Shown: positions 48,612 to 58,141, counted from the first letter of the stretch. The stretch: DNA of 64,000 bases from Vogesella sp. XCS3 (GCF_020616155.1 NZ_CP085530.1:1989001-2053000), one strand, 5' to 3'. Made by a program: numbers and translations. The notes: generated by a model from the sequence alone, not told the origin.

Positions 48612-49458
48612 CGGTATACCAAGCCACAATCGGCTTGCCCCAGACAAACGCAATCATGCCCGCCGCGGCCAGATAGGGGCCAAACGGCATCGCCTGGCCA
48701 CGATCGTGGCAGCGTAAAGCCACCATCAGCAAGCCAACCACAGCGCCTACCAGCGAAGAGAGCAGCACCACTAGCGGCAGCATGCTCCAACCCAGCCAGG
48801 CACCCAATGCGGCCAACAGCTTGAAGTCGCCATAGCCCATGCCCTCTTTACCGGTAGCCAGCTTGAACAGCCAGTAAATGCTCCACAGGGTCAGATACCC
48901 TGCCATGGCACCGACCACCGCATCAGCCAAAGGAACCGTGACGCCAAGCAGGCTAAACAGTAGACCAGCCCACAGCAGTAGTAGCGTCAGGTCATCGGGT
49001 AGCAATTGTGTCTTGGCATCGATCAGCGCCAGCGCCAGCAGCAGCATGCTGAAAAAACATGCGGCCAACCATGGCCAGCCCAGCCCCAGCTGCGCGGCAA
49101 AAGCAGCAAATGCCACACCGGCGACCAGCTCTACCAGCGGGTAGCGCCACGCAATGGCGCCACCACAGCTGGCACAACGCCCGCGCTGCCACAGATAGCT
49201 GAGCACCGGGATGTTTTGCCAGGCCCGGATAGGAGCATGGCAGTGCACACAAGCGGATGGGGGGTAAAAAAGATTGTAGTTGGCCGCAGGCTGCGGCTCC
49301 TGCCCCTGCAACACCGCACACTCTTGCTGCCACTGCTGCTCCAGCATCAATGGCAAGCGGTGTATCAGCACATTCAGAAAGCTGCCCACCAGCAAACCCA
49401 ACACCAGCGCGAAACCGACCTGCCACGCTGCGGGCAATAACATCAATTCGTCCAGCAT
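48604..49458 (-). CDS. pilD: Type IV prepilin peptidase/N-methyltransferase PilD
   Basis: PilD cleaves prepilin leaders and methylates the new N-terminus. The 284-residue polytopic protein has the zinc-type tetracysteine (CVHC near 70, CASC near 97). The two catalytic aspartates are in ALIDAKTQLLPDD and GYGDFKLL. It overlaps the pilC stop by one base. As the only prepilin peptidase in view, it probably also serves the T2SS pseudopilins at 30860-33664. Three decamer copies lie inside. Confidence 0.96.
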   Translation of the reverse strand: MLDELMLLPAAWQVGFALVLGLLVGSFLNVLIHRLPLMLEQQWQQECAVLQGQEPQPAANYNLFYPPSACVHCHAPIRAWQNIPVLSYLWQRGRCASCGGAIAWRYPLVELVAGVAFAAFAAQLGLGWPWLAACFFSMLLLALALIDAKTQLLPDDLTLLLLWAGLLFSLLGVTVPLADAVVGAMAGYLTLWSIYWLFKLATGKEGMGYGDFKLLAALGAWLGWSMLPLVVLLSSLVGAVVGLLMVALRCHDRGQAMPFGPYLAAAGMIAFVWGKPIVAWYTGA

Positions 49459-50678
49459 TAGCCCACCACCTGACCCATCTTGAAGATCGGCATATACATT
49501 GCCACCACCAGGCCACCAATCAGCACACCCAGAATCACCATGATCATCGGCTCCAGCAGGCTGGAAAGTGCGGCGACGGCGTTATCGACTTCTTCTTCGT
49601 AGAAGTCCGCCACTTTGTCCAGCATGTCATCCAGCGCGCCGGATTCCTCGCCGATCGCCGTCATCTGCAGCACCATATTGGGGAACAGATTACTGCGCTG
49701 CATGGAAAAGTTCAGCGTGGAGCCGGCACTGACATCGGCCTGGATAATCTTGGTTGCGTCAGCATAGACCTGGTTGCCCGCAGCGCCAGCCACCGAGTCT
49801 AGCGCCTCGACCAAAGGCACACCGGCGGTAAACAGCGTAGACAAGGTCCGTGACCAGCGGGCAATCGTGGCCTTTCGTACGATGTCGCCAATAATCGGTA
49901 CACGCAGCAGCAAGCGGTCCGCACCTACCTGCATGGCGGGCGAACGCTTGTACACCGTCACCAGCCCCCAGATAGTGCCGCCGATACCACCAAAAATCAG
50001 CCACCAATACTCGACAAACAAATCAGACAGCCAGATCACCAGCTGGGTAGGCCCTGGTAAGTCGGCACCAAAACTGGAGAACAGTTCTTTAAACGCGGGG
50101 ATAACATAGATCAGGATCACCGCCGTGATTACAAAGGCAGTAACGATAATTGCCGACGGGTAAATCATCGCCGACTTGATCTTGCCCTTGATCGCGATGA
50201 TCTTTTCCTTGTAAGTCGCCAGCTTGTCCAGCAGCGAATCCAGCACACCGCCGGTTTCACCGGCCGCGATCAGATTGCAAAACAGGCTGTCGAAATACAC
50301 CGGATATTTGCGAAAGGCATCAGCCAGGTTGCTACCGGTTTCCACCTCGGAACGCACATCCAGCAGGATTTTGGTAAAGGCCGCATTGCTATGGCCTTTG
50401 GCACTGATGTCAAACGCCTGCAACAGCGGCACGCCCGCTTTCATCATGGTGGCCAGTTGCCGCGTAAACAGCGCCACGTCCCGCTCAGTAATGCGCTTGC
50501 CAAAACCAGCACGCTTCTTGCTGACCTTGGTGGCGTTGATGCCTTGGCGGCGTAGCTGTGCCTTGGCCACCGTCTCGGACTCGGCACGAATCTCGCCACG
50601 GATGATCTTGCCTGTCTTGTCCTTACCCTCCCAGTTCCAGATCGCCGAGGAGGGCTTCTTCAGTGCAGCTTCCGCCAT
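49458..50678 (-). CDS. pilC: Type IV pilus inner-membrane platform protein PilC
   Basis: PilC is the polytopic platform through which PilB and PilT act in pilus extension and retraction. The 406-residue protein has two T2SSF domains (RQLATMMKAGVPLLQAFD; RTLSTLFTAGVPLVEALD) and membrane helices near 170-195, 220-245 and 375-400. It follows pilB by 18 bases and precedes pilD, the standard assembly order. Confidence 0.96.
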   Translation of the reverse strand: MAEAALKKPSSAIWNWEGKDKTGKIIRGEIRAESETVAKAQLRRQGINATKVSKKRAGFGKRITERDVALFTRQLATMMKAGVPLLQAFDISAKGHSNAAFTKILLDVRSEVETGSNLADAFRKYPVYFDSLFCNLIAAGETGGVLDSLLDKLATYKEKIIAIKGKIKSAMIYPSAIIVTAFVITAVILIYVIPAFKELFSSFGADLPGPTQLVIWLSDLFVEYWWLIFGGIGGTIWGLVTVYKRSPAMQVGADRLLLRVPIIGDIVRKATIARWSRTLSTLFTAGVPLVEALDSVAGAAGNQVYADATKIIQADVSAGSTLNFSMQRSNLFPNMVLQMTAIGEESGALDDMLDKVADFYEEEVDNAVAALSSLLEPMIMVILGVLIGGLVVAMYMPIFKMGQVVG

Positions 50679-50696
50679 AATGCCGGGTTACTTTCT

Positions 50697-52409
50697 TTAT
50701 TCGTTGGTAACGGCTTCAATTTCGGTCAACGAGGTAACGCCCCGCTTTACCTTCAACAAACCAGAGTGACGCAGATCCACCATGCCCTCTTTCTTGGCAA
50801 GGTCGGCAATGTCTATCGCGTTACCGTCCGACATGATCAAACGCACCATGGCATCAGTAATAGGCATTACCTCATAAATACCGGTACGGCCTTTATAGCC
50901 GGAACCACGGCATTCGTCGCACCCCACCGGGCCATAAGGCTGCCAGCTACCGTCCAGTTCTTCTTCGGCAAAGCCAGCACGCAGTAGCGCCTCATGCGGG
51001 ATATCCACCGGCTTTTTGCAGTGGTTACACAGCTTGCGCGCCAGACGCTGCGCCATGATCAGCAGCACCGAGCTGGCAATGTTGAACGGTGCTACGCCCA
51101 TATTCAACAAACGGGTCAGCGTCGCTGGTGCATTATTGGTGTGCAGCGTAGAAAACACCATGTGGCCGGTCTGGGCTGCCTTGATAGAAATATCCGCGGT
51201 CTCGAAGTCGCGAATCTCACCCACCATGATCACGTCCGGATCCTGACGCAGAAACGAACGCAAAGCCGAGGCAAACGTCAGGCCCGCACGCTCGTTGACG
51301 TTAACCTGGTTGATGCCCGGCAAGTTGATTTCCACCGGGTCTTCCGCGGTAGAAATATTGGTATCCGGTTTATTCAGGATATTCAGGCAGGTGTACAAGG
51401 AAACCGTTTTACCGCTACCGGTGGGCCCGGTTACCAGCACCATGCCATACGGCCGCTCAATGGCTCGTAGTAACAGTGCCTTCTGGCTGGGTTCAAACCC
51501 TAGTTGTTCGATATCCAGCGAGGCGGCAGACGCATCCAGGATACGCATCACGATTTTCTCGCCATATAGCGTAGGTAGCGTGCTGACCCGGAAGTCCACA
51601 GCCTTGGTACTGGATATTTTCAGTTTCAGGCGGCCATCCTGCGGCACACGCTTTTCCGAGATATCCATGCGCGAGACCACCTTGATTCGCGAGGCAATCT
51701 TTTCTTTGATCGATAATGGTGGCTGCACAATCTCTTTCAGATTGCCATCGATACGGTAGCGCACGCGGTAAAAGCGCTCGTACGGTTCGAAATGGATATC
51801 CGAGGCACCACCATTAATCGCATCCAGCAGGATCTTGTTTACAAACTTCACCACCGGCGCATCATCTACATCCGGCATGCCATCCGGTACCGCCTCGGTA
51901 TCCGGGTCGGCGATTTCCAGCTCGCCAAACTCGTCCGCCGCCATACTGTTAAATGCGGCAACGGCGGCATTCTCGCTGTAGCGGCCAACCAGCTTGCCTA
52001 GCTTGTCGTCCTCGACCACCACCACATCTACAGTCAGACCAGTCTTGAAGGTAATGGCGTGAAACGCCGCAGTTTGTGTCGGATCAGACGTCCCGACAAA
52101 CAAGCGCGTACCACGTTTATACAATGGCAATAAGCGCTTACCCGCCACCAATTCGTCGTCCACCACGCCTTTGGGGAGGCTGTCACTACTGACCGTAGAC
52201 AAGTCCAGCAAAGGTAAACCAAACATGCTGCAGGCAAACTTGGCAATCGCCAGCGGCGTAAGCTTTTTGCTCAGCACCAATTGCTCTACGAATGAAATGC
52301 CAGATGCCTGGGCCTGACGCTGGATGCTTTCTGCGTCTTGCACCAACAGATGTTCGCTTTGCACCAAAGCACGACCGAGACCGGAAATCGAAGCAGCGTC
52401 CATAGACAT
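50697..52409 (-). CDS. pilB: Type IV pilus extension ATPase PilB
   Basis: PilB is the hexameric ATPase that polymerises pilin. The ATG at 52409 gives 570 residues, near the usual length; a second ATG two codons in is equally possible. The N-terminal regulatory domain covers about 1-170. The RecA-like domain has Walker A GPTGSGKT, the Asp box RQDPDVIMVGEIRD and His box FSTLHTNN. A zinc tetracysteine (CNHC ... CDEC) follows. Pilin and pilT genes are not in the window. Confidence 0.96.
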   Translation of the reverse strand: MSMDAASISGLGRALVQSEHLLVQDAESIQRQAQASGISFVEQLVLSKKLTPLAIAKFACSMFGLPLLDLSTVSSDSLPKGVVDDELVAGKRLLPLYKRGTRLFVGTSDPTQTAAFHAITFKTGLTVDVVVVEDDKLGKLVGRYSENAAVAAFNSMAADEFGELEIADPDTEAVPDGMPDVDDAPVVKFVNKILLDAINGGASDIHFEPYERFYRVRYRIDGNLKEIVQPPLSIKEKIASRIKVVSRMDISEKRVPQDGRLKLKISSTKAVDFRVSTLPTLYGEKIVMRILDASAASLDIEQLGFEPSQKALLLRAIERPYGMVLVTGPTGSGKTVSLYTCLNILNKPDTNISTAEDPVEINLPGINQVNVNERAGLTFASALRSFLRQDPDVIMVGEIRDFETADISIKAAQTGHMVFSTLHTNNAPATLTRLLNMGVAPFNIASSVLLIMAQRLARKLCNHCKKPVDIPHEALLRAGFAEEELDGSWQPYGPVGCDECRGSGYKGRTGIYEVMPITDAMVRLIMSDGNAIDIADLAKKEGMVDLRHSGLLKVKRGVTSLTEIEAVTNE

Positions 52410-52510
52410 CAGTACTTGAAAGTGAGTTAAGCCGATTATACGACCGAAGCCGTCAGGTATCAGCAAGCATTGTGTACTTTACTGCAAAGCCATGCCTTGT
52501 TCTGCAATAA

Positions 52511-52536
52511 AAAAAGGCTGCCGAAGCAGCCTTTTT
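52511..52536 (-). terminator. Porin terminator
   Basis: AAAAAGGCTGC and GCAGCCTTTTT pair around CGAA, 24 bases after the porin stop, followed by a long T-run on the minus strand. Confidence 0.93.
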
Positions 52537-52559
52537 GCATACTAATCGAAAAGATTCGA

Positions 52560-53537
52560 TTAGAAGCTGTGTACCAGGTAAACAGCGGCAGTACGCTTCT
52601 TGTCGTTTTTGCCAGTTACAGTCTCGGACTGCTTCTGGAACTCAACGCCAGCGTTGGTGCGCTTGGACAGAGCGTAGTCTACGCTAGCCGAGAACACGTT
52701 GAAGCCGTCTTTCTGGGAAACGCCACCTTTTTTGCTGTCGTTCTGTTTCCAGTAGCCGACCATCGGAGTAACAGCACCCATTGCGTAGGTAGCGCTGATA
52801 CCGTAGCCACGTTTTTTGGTCTGGTTTACGCCAGTGTTTGCTTTGGCATCGCCGTAACCGAAGTTCAGGCCAACATCACCCAGGGAAGCCTGAGCGGTGA
52901 ACTGGTTGGTTTTGTCGGTAACACCAGCAACAGTACCGTTCTTTTTGGAAGTACCGGAGTAAATCAGGGTCACAGGACCAGCAGCGTAGCTAATGCCCAG
53001 GCCGCTGGAGTAGGAAGTGGCGTTAGCAGCAACAGCTTGGCCGGAACCTTCTTTCAGCTGTTGGGAGATCGCTACTTTCAGACCAGCAACTTCAGCGGAG
53101 TCAAAGCGGATGGAGTGAGCCAGACGTGCTTCGCCATCTTTGTAGGAACCGTCGCCGTGCAGACCGATTACGGTGAACACATCAGCGTTACCGGAGAAAC
53201 CGGAGTTGGTTGGGTTGCTTACGTTACCGAAGCGAACTTGACCGAAGGAGCCTTTAACACCAACGAAAGTGTCACGACCGCCCCAGGCGTTGGTTTTTTC
53301 GTCGTAAGCAGGGTCGATACGGTTAGCAACTTGCCATACAGCTTTCAGGCCGTTACCCAGATCTTCGGAACCAGCGAACTTCACTTCACCGGCAGCGCGG
53401 TTCATGTCGTTAACGGAGCCAGCGGAACCAGTTTTGGTGTTTTGGATACCAACGCCAACAACGCCGGAGATAGTAACGTCAGCCATTGCAACAGCCGGCA
53501 GAGCAGCCAGAGTAGCCAGTACGATCAGCTTCTTCAT
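52560..53537 (-). CDS. Outer-membrane porin (Gram-negative, Porin_4 type)
   Basis: This trimeric diffusion porin is probably abundant. The ATG at 53537 gives 325 residues, with AAAGGAA before it. The signal peptide MKKLIVLATLAALPAVAMA is cut before DVTISG. The mature part alternates beta strands and ends in phenylalanine (AVYLVHSF), the C-terminal signal for outer-membrane assembly. Motifs such as GSEDLGNGLKAVWQVAN, RDTFVGVKGSFGQVRFGN are typical of betaproteobacterial and neisserial porins. Codon choice is strict, consistent with high expression. A good promoter and leader hairpins lie upstream. Confidence 0.94.
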   Translation of the reverse strand: MKKLIVLATLAALPAVAMADVTISGVVGVGIQNTKTGSAGSVNDMNRAAGEVKFAGSEDLGNGLKAVWQVANRIDPAYDEKTNAWGGRDTFVGVKGSFGQVRFGNVSNPTNSGFSGNADVFTVIGLHGDGSYKDGEARLAHSIRFDSAEVAGLKVAISQQLKEGSGQAVAANATSYSSGLGISYAAGPVTLIYSGTSKKNGTVAGVTDKTNQFTAQASLGDVGLNFGYGDAKANTGVNQTKKRGYGISATYAMGAVTPMVGYWKQNDSKKGGVSQKDGFNVFSASVDYALSKRTNAGVEFQKQSETVTGKNDKKRTAAVYLVHSF

Positions 53538-53645
53538 GTGTGTTCCTTTCGAGGTCATGTACACTGCCCGATGAGTAGCCGGCACGTTTTGTGGGTGCCG
53601 GGCGGGCTGTCTTGACCACCGGTTAACCGGCGGTATCTGGACTGG

Positions 53646-53674
53646 AATATAAATGCACCGTTGCAAAAAAACAA
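53646..53674 (-). promoter_or_regulatory. Porin promoter
   Basis: On the minus strand a -35 box TTGTTT (53674-53669) and a -10 box TATATT (53651-53646) are 17 bases apart, leaving a leader of about 100 bases with two hairpins. Confidence 0.65.
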
Positions 53675-53706
53675 AGCTTTAGTGCGGTTTTTTTGGTCAC
53701 TGCAGT

Positions 53707-53716
53707 TTGTATACAA
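53707..53716. promoter_or_regulatory. Palindrome TTGTATACAA upstream of the porin promoter
   Basis: This perfect 10-base palindrome lies about 33 bases upstream of the porin -35 box and could be an activator or repressor site. No matching regulator family is assigned. Confidence 0.3.
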
Positions 53717-53842
53717 CCAGAAAATACAAGGCAAGGCATTGTTTATTAAGGAAAAAGACTATTTTTCAACAGTTGTACACTAGCAACAGAAAACATGCCT
53801 ACCACGCTAGCTGTTGCGTTTGCCACACAAGACCAATCAAAC

Positions 53843-55249
53843 ATGACTCTATCGAAATCACTAATCTGGTTCCGGCGCGACTTGCGCCTGGCCGATAATG
53901 CCGCGCTGTTCGAAGCCTGTACTCACGCTGACATGGTGTATGGCGTGTTTGTCTTTGACAGCACAATACTGGCACAGCTGCCGAGTGACGATGCGCGGCT
54001 GGGCTTTATCCACCACGCCGTTAACGAGCTCAAGCAGGCACTGCAAGCCCGCGGTGGCGACCTTCTGGTTTTGCACGGGGATCCCGCCACCCTAATCCCT
54101 GCTCAAGCGCACGCCCTAGGTTGCCAATCCGTATACGCGAATCGTGATTACGAGCCCTACGCCCGCAGCAGGGATGCACAAGTCGCCAGCCAGCTGGCGC
54201 AGCTCGGCAGTACATTGGTTTTGTGTAAGGATCAGGTCATTGTTGAGTGCGACGAGCTGCTCACCGGGCAAAACAAACCCTACACGGTGTTTACACCGTA
54301 TATGCGCGCCTGGCGGAAACGCTTCCACGCCGGTTTAGTGCAACCTTACCCGGATACAGGAAAAGCATGCTGGGGCAAGCCTGACGCGGCCATCTCACCC
54401 ATGCCCATGCTGGATGAATTAGGATTCGGCCCGTCATCGATCACCCCAGCGGCCAACCCCGGGCGTGATGCCGGGCTGGACTTGCTGACTCGCTTTACCC
54501 GCAAACTGCCGCATTACCATACCCTGCGCGACTTTCCTGGCGAACCCGGCGTATCCGGCCTGTCTGTTCACCTACGTTTTGGCACCGTATCGGTAAGAGA
54601 AGCCGTAGCCCTCGCCATTTCACAAGAAAACGAAGGCGCCAGCTGCTGGCTCAACGAACTGATCTGGCGCGAGTTCTACCAGCAATTGCTATGGCACTTT
54701 CCGCATGCGGCAACGGAAAGCTTCAAGCCTGCGTATCAGTCGCTGCAGTTTCCAGGGGAGCGCAGCTGGTTCGAAGCCTGGTGTGAAGGACGCACCGGCT
54801 ACCCTATCGTGGATGCGGCAATGTGCCAGCTGAACCAGACCGGCTACATGCACAACCGACTACGCATGATTGTGGCCAGTTTTCTGGTGAAGGACTTGCT
54901 GATTGACTGGCGCTGGGGCGAGGCCTATTTTGCCGCCAAACTAATGGACTTTGATCTTGCGGCCAACAATGGTGGCTGGCAGTGGGCGGCCTCTACAGGC
55001 TGTGATGCGCAGCCTTACTTCCGTATCTTCAACCCGGTAAGCCAATCGGAAAAGTTTGACCCGGAAGGGAAGTTCATCCGGCGCTATCTGCCCCAGTTGG
55101 CCGCACTGGATAACAAGCAAATCCATGCCCCCTGGCTGGCCAAGCAGCTTCCCTTGGGCTTTATCCTGGGCGAAACATATCCGGAGCCCATCGTTGACCA
55201 CGCCGTGCAACGGGAACGGGCACTGGCGCTGTTTGGCAAGCAAGATTAG
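53843..55249 (+). CDS. phrB: Deoxyribodipyrimidine photolyase
   Basis: This enzyme repairs UV-induced pyrimidine dimers with blue light, using FADH- and an antenna cofactor. The ATG at 53843 gives 468 residues, near the family length; an ATG 16 codons upstream is possible. The N-terminal photolyase domain starts LIWFRRDLRLADNAAL. The FAD-binding domain contains LRFGTVSVREA, LIWREFYQQLLWHFP and FDLAANNGGWQWAASTGCDAQPYFRIFNP (in part). Neither start has a good ribosome binding site. One decamer is read Ala-Ala-Asn. Confidence 0.93.
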   Translation: MTLSKSLIWFRRDLRLADNAALFEACTHADMVYGVFVFDSTILAQLPSDDARLGFIHHAVNELKQALQARGGDLLVLHGDPATLIPAQAHALGCQSVYANRDYEPYARSRDAQVASQLAQLGSTLVLCKDQVIVECDELLTGQNKPYTVFTPYMRAWRKRFHAGLVQPYPDTGKACWGKPDAAISPMPMLDELGFGPSSITPAANPGRDAGLDLLTRFTRKLPHYHTLRDFPGEPGVSGLSVHLRFGTVSVREAVALAISQENEGASCWLNELIWREFYQQLLWHFPHAATESFKPAYQSLQFPGERSWFEAWCEGRTGYPIVDAAMCQLNQTGYMHNRLRMIVASFLVKDLLIDWRWGEAYFAAKLMDFDLAANNGGWQWAASTGCDAQPYFRIFNPVSQSEKFDPEGKFIRRYLPQLAALDNKQIHAPWLAKQLPLGFILGETYPEPIVDHAVQRERALALFGKQD

Positions 55250-55305
55250 CCATGGGCCTGCGCCAATCCATACACCTGAAACACGCTGCAGACTGGCTTA
55301 TCGCA

Positions 55306-55331
55306 TGAAAAAGCCCGGCATACGCCGGGCT
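55306..55331 (-). terminator. comEA terminator
   Basis: AGCCCGGC (55312-55319) pairs with GCCGGGCT (55324-55331) around ATAC, followed by TTTTTC on the minus strand, 20 bases after the comEA stop. Confidence 0.9.
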
Positions 55332-55352
55332 ATGTGCAGGACAGGTGTCTGC

Positions 55353-55739
55353 TTAGGGTTTTTTGGCGGCAGCAGGCGTAGCAGCATTTGCTGCAGCCTT
55401 GGCAGGTTTAGCTGCTTGCTGTGCCGTGGCGGGTGCTGCAGTGCTTGTTGCACCTTTGGCTGCGACTTTAGCTGCCGCAGCATTCGTGCTACCACTCACG
55501 GCCAGATCAGCTTTGAGCTTTTCTACCGTTTTCTCGCCGATGCCTGGCACATTCACCAGATCCGCCTGGCTTTTGAAAGGTCCATTTTTGGCTCGGTAGT
55601 CAATAATGGCCTTGGCTTTTACCGGGCCAATACCCTTCAGGGTTTCCAGCTCTTGCTGAGTCGCCGTGTTGATGTTCACCGCGGCCAGGGCGGCTACCGA
55701 CATCAGCATGGCAAACAGGCCAATAATCCATTTCTTCAT
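55353..55739 (-). CDS. comEA: Competence DNA-binding protein ComEA (helix-hairpin-helix)
   Basis: ComEA binds incoming double-stranded DNA in the periplasm and ratchets it through the outer membrane during transformation. The 128-residue precursor has a signal peptide (about 1-19) and a ComEA-type tandem helix-hairpin-helix (LETLKGIGPVKAKAIIDYR ... LVNVPGIGEKTVEKL). An unusual alanine/lysine-rich tail of about 45 residues follows (KAAKPAKAAANAA-type). The tail is basic and could add DNA affinity (inference). AAGGAG precedes the ATG. It appears to be monocistronic. Confidence 0.9.
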   Translation of the reverse strand: MKKWIIGLFAMLMSVAALAAVNINTATQQELETLKGIGPVKAKAIIDYRAKNGPFKSQADLVNVPGIGEKTVEKLKADLAVSGSTNAAAAKVAAKGATSTAAPATAQQAAKPAKAAANAATPAAAKKP

Positions 55740-55806
55740 AACTACTCCTTATAGAAAGATGTGATTACGGCACAGATGCCTGCCGCTGACTCAATATGCC
55801 AAAAGC

Positions 55807-56625
55807 TCAATAGCGATGTAAAACAAACTCCAGCACTATCTTGCTACCGATATAGCCAAAAAGTAACAGTGCAAAACCCGCCAGCGTCCAGCGTATGGCC
55901 AAGCGGCCGCGCCAGCCATGCATCTTGCGGCCAACCAGCAAGCTGCCGAATACCAACCAGGATAAAAAGCCGAAAATGACTTTGTGGCTCAGCGGCACCG
56001 CACGACCAAACACCTCTTCAGCAAAAAACACACCGCTGGCCAGACTGCATGTCAGCAAGATAAAGCCCGTGCCCAGGGTCTGGAACATCAGGTTTTCCAG
56101 CACCAGCAACGGCGGCATCTGCCGGGCCAGGGCAAACCGCCGGTGATGCAAGGCGCCCTCCTGCACCAGCATCAGGACAGCCAGCATGGCACCGATCGCG
56201 AACAGACTGTACGCCAGCAGAGAGACGAGCAAATGCAGCATGAACGCCAGGTTATCGATGGCATACAACGTGTGGGGAATGGGCAAAACTTCTGCCATCA
56301 GGAGGCCTATGGCGGCTAAAGGCACCAAAAATATCTGCAAACCTTCCATACGGGCAAAGTAGCTGCCGGTCCAGAAAATCAGCAGCATGATCCAGCTCAG
56401 CAGGGACAGCACCGAACCAACCCCCAGACGGACGCCGCCATCGTGCAGCACCGGCATAGCCAGAATGGCGGCGTGCATTAGCAGGAGTATGCCCAGCAAG
56501 GAATGCTCGCTCACCGGCTGGCGCTGCCAGGAAGCCGCACCGCGCCAGTGCGCCAGGAAATGCCAGGACAGCCCCATATAACCGCAGGCCAGCAGAATTA
56601 GCAAAATGAAGAGGAATCCGCTCAT
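55807..56625 (-). CDS. ypjD: Cytochrome c assembly-type membrane protein YpjD (CcsA/CcmC-like domain)
   Basis: This 272-residue inner-membrane protein has about eight helices and a CcsA-like domain in the second half (LLVSLLAYSLFAIGAMLAVL ... PLSHKVIFGFLSWLVFGSLLVG). Proteins of this type, called YpjD in E. coli, are divergent from ffh in many proteobacteria, as here. The true role is not settled; haem handling is suggested by the domain only. The gene holds one decamer, read Val-Gly-Arg. Confidence 0.85.
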   Translation of the reverse strand: MSGFLFILLILLACGYMGLSWHFLAHWRGAASWQRQPVSEHSLLGILLLMHAAILAMPVLHDGGVRLGVGSVLSLLSWIMLLIFWTGSYFARMEGLQIFLVPLAAIGLLMAEVLPIPHTLYAIDNLAFMLHLLVSLLAYSLFAIGAMLAVLMLVQEGALHHRRFALARQMPPLLVLENLMFQTLGTGFILLTCSLASGVFFAEEVFGRAVPLSHKVIFGFLSWLVFGSLLVGRKMHGWRGRLAIRWTLAGFALLLFGYIGSKIVLEFVLHRY

Positions 56626-56728
56626 GGAATGTGGGAGCTCAACGAACCGGAACCGGGTCGTGGTAAAATGAACGATTGCAGAAGTCTACACCAAGCCGAG
56701 AGCGCTTGGCAGACCATAAGGATATCCC
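56626..56728. promoter_or_regulatory. Divergent promoter region between ypjD and ffh
   Basis: For ffh an extended -10 element, TGGTAAAAT (56661-56669), is visible without a good -35 box. The leader carries AAGGA eight bases before the ffh ATG. No promoter was identified for ypjD. Confidence 0.5.
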
Positions 56729-58084
56729 ATGCTTGACAACCTTACCTCACGCCTCACCAGTGCGCTGAAAACCTTGCGCGGTCAGGCACGGATCTCGGAA
56801 ACGAATATACAGGATGCCCTGCGCGAAGTGCGCATGGCGCTGCTGGAGGCCGATGTCGCCCTGCCGGTGGTAAAAACCTTCATCAGCCAGGTGAAAGAAC
56901 GGGCCCTAGGCCAAGAGGTTCTGGGCAGCCTGACCCCAAGCCAGGCGCTGATCGGCGTGGTGAATGAAGAGCTGGTCAAGCTGATGGGCGAGAAAAACGA
57001 CGCCCTGAACCTGGCCGCCGTACCACCCGCCATTATCCTGATGGCCGGCCTGCAGGGCGCCGGTAAAACCACCACCGTCGGCAAGCTGTCCAAACTGCTG
57101 AAAGACACCCAGAAGAAAAAGATTCTGGTGGTGTCTGCCGACGTGTACCGCCCTGCTGCCATCGAGCAGCTGAAAACCCTGGCTGAACAAGTTGGGGTGG
57201 AGTGGTTCCCGTCTGCCGGCGACCAAAAACCGCTGGCCATTGCCCAGGCGGCGCTGGACTACGCCAAACGCCATTTCTTTGACGTGCTGATGGTGGATAC
57301 CGCCGGCCGCTTGGCCATTGACGAAGCCATGATGGCTGAAATCAAGGAGCTGCACGCTTTCCTGAAACCGGTAGAAACCCTGTTTGTGGTAGATGCCATG
57401 CAGGGCCAGGATGCTGTCAACACGGCCCAGGCTTTCAACGAAGCGCTGCCACTGACCGGCGTAGTGCTGACCAAGATGGACGGCGACTCGCGCGGTGGTG
57501 CCGCGCTGTCGGTGCGTCATATCACGGGCAAACCGATCAAGTTTATCGGTGTAGGCGAGAAAATCAGCGGCCTGGAGCCCTTCCACCCAGACCGTCTGGC
57601 TAGCCGCATTCTGGGCATGGGCGATGTGCTATCGCTGATTGAAGACGTGCAAAAAGGCATAGACCAGGACGAAGCCGCCAAAATGGCGAAAAAGCTGAAA
57701 TCCGGCAAAGGCTTCGACCTGGAAGACTTCAAGGCCCAGATGCAGCAAATGAAGAAAATGGGCGGCATGACCAGCCTGCTGGAAAAAATGCCAGGTGAAA
57801 TCGGCCAGCTCGCCAAGGGCGTGCAGGGTGCCGAGGCTGAAAAATCCATGCGCCGCATCGAGGGCATCATCAACTCGATGACCATGGAAGAGCGCCGCAA
57901 GCCCGAGCTGATCAAAGCCAGCCGCAAACGCCGTATTGCCAACGGTTCCGGCGTGTCGGTACAAGAAGTAAACCGCTTGCTGGCCCAGTTCGAACAGACA
58001 CAGAAAATGATGAAAGCCTTTTCCTCCAAAGGCGGCATCATGAAACTGATGAAGGGCATGAAAGGCATGCTACCTGGCATGTAA
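56729..58084 (+). CDS. ffh: Signal recognition particle protein Ffh
   Basis: Ffh, with 4.5S RNA, targets nascent membrane proteins to FtsY. The 451-residue protein has the N domain (1-85) and the G domain with GLQGAGKTT, DTAGR and TKMDGDSRGG. The methionine-rich M domain (about 300-451, ending MKLMKGMKGMLPGM) binds RNA and signal sequences. An AAGGA ribosome binding site precedes the ATG. A terminator follows directly. Confidence 0.98.
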   Translation: MLDNLTSRLTSALKTLRGQARISETNIQDALREVRMALLEADVALPVVKTFISQVKERALGQEVLGSLTPSQALIGVVNEELVKLMGEKNDALNLAAVPPAIILMAGLQGAGKTTTVGKLSKLLKDTQKKKILVVSADVYRPAAIEQLKTLAEQVGVEWFPSAGDQKPLAIAQAALDYAKRHFFDVLMVDTAGRLAIDEAMMAEIKELHAFLKPVETLFVVDAMQGQDAVNTAQAFNEALPLTGVVLTKMDGDSRGGAALSVRHITGKPIKFIGVGEKISGLEPFHPDRLASRILGMGDVLSLIEDVQKGIDQDEAAKMAKKLKSGKGFDLEDFKAQMQQMKKMGGMTSLLEKMPGEIGQLAKGVQGAEAEKSMRRIEGIINSMTMEERRKPELIKASRKRRIANGSGVSVQEVNRLLAQFEQTQKMMKAFSSKGGIMKLMKGMKGMLPGM

Positions 58085-58092
58085 TTGTGAGC

Positions 58093-58118
58093 AACGGGCG
58101 TCGTGTACGCCCGTTTTT
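58093..58118 (+). terminator. ffh terminator
   Basis: AACGGGCGT (58093-58101) pairs with ACGCCCGTT (58107-58115) and the T-run extends to 58118. Confidence 0.92.
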
Positions 58119-58141
58119 CATGCGGATGTGAAGGGTGTTTG

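Larger units (their letters stand above)
53538..53842. promoter_or_regulatory. Divergent control region between the porin and photolyase genes
   Basis: These 305 bases hold the porin promoter (53646-53674) and two leader stems for the porin: CCGGCAC (from 53580) with GTGCCGG, and ACCGG-TTAA-CCGG near 53621-53634. A perfect palindrome TTGTATACAA lies at 53707-53716. No clear photolyase promoter was identified. Confidence 0.5.
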
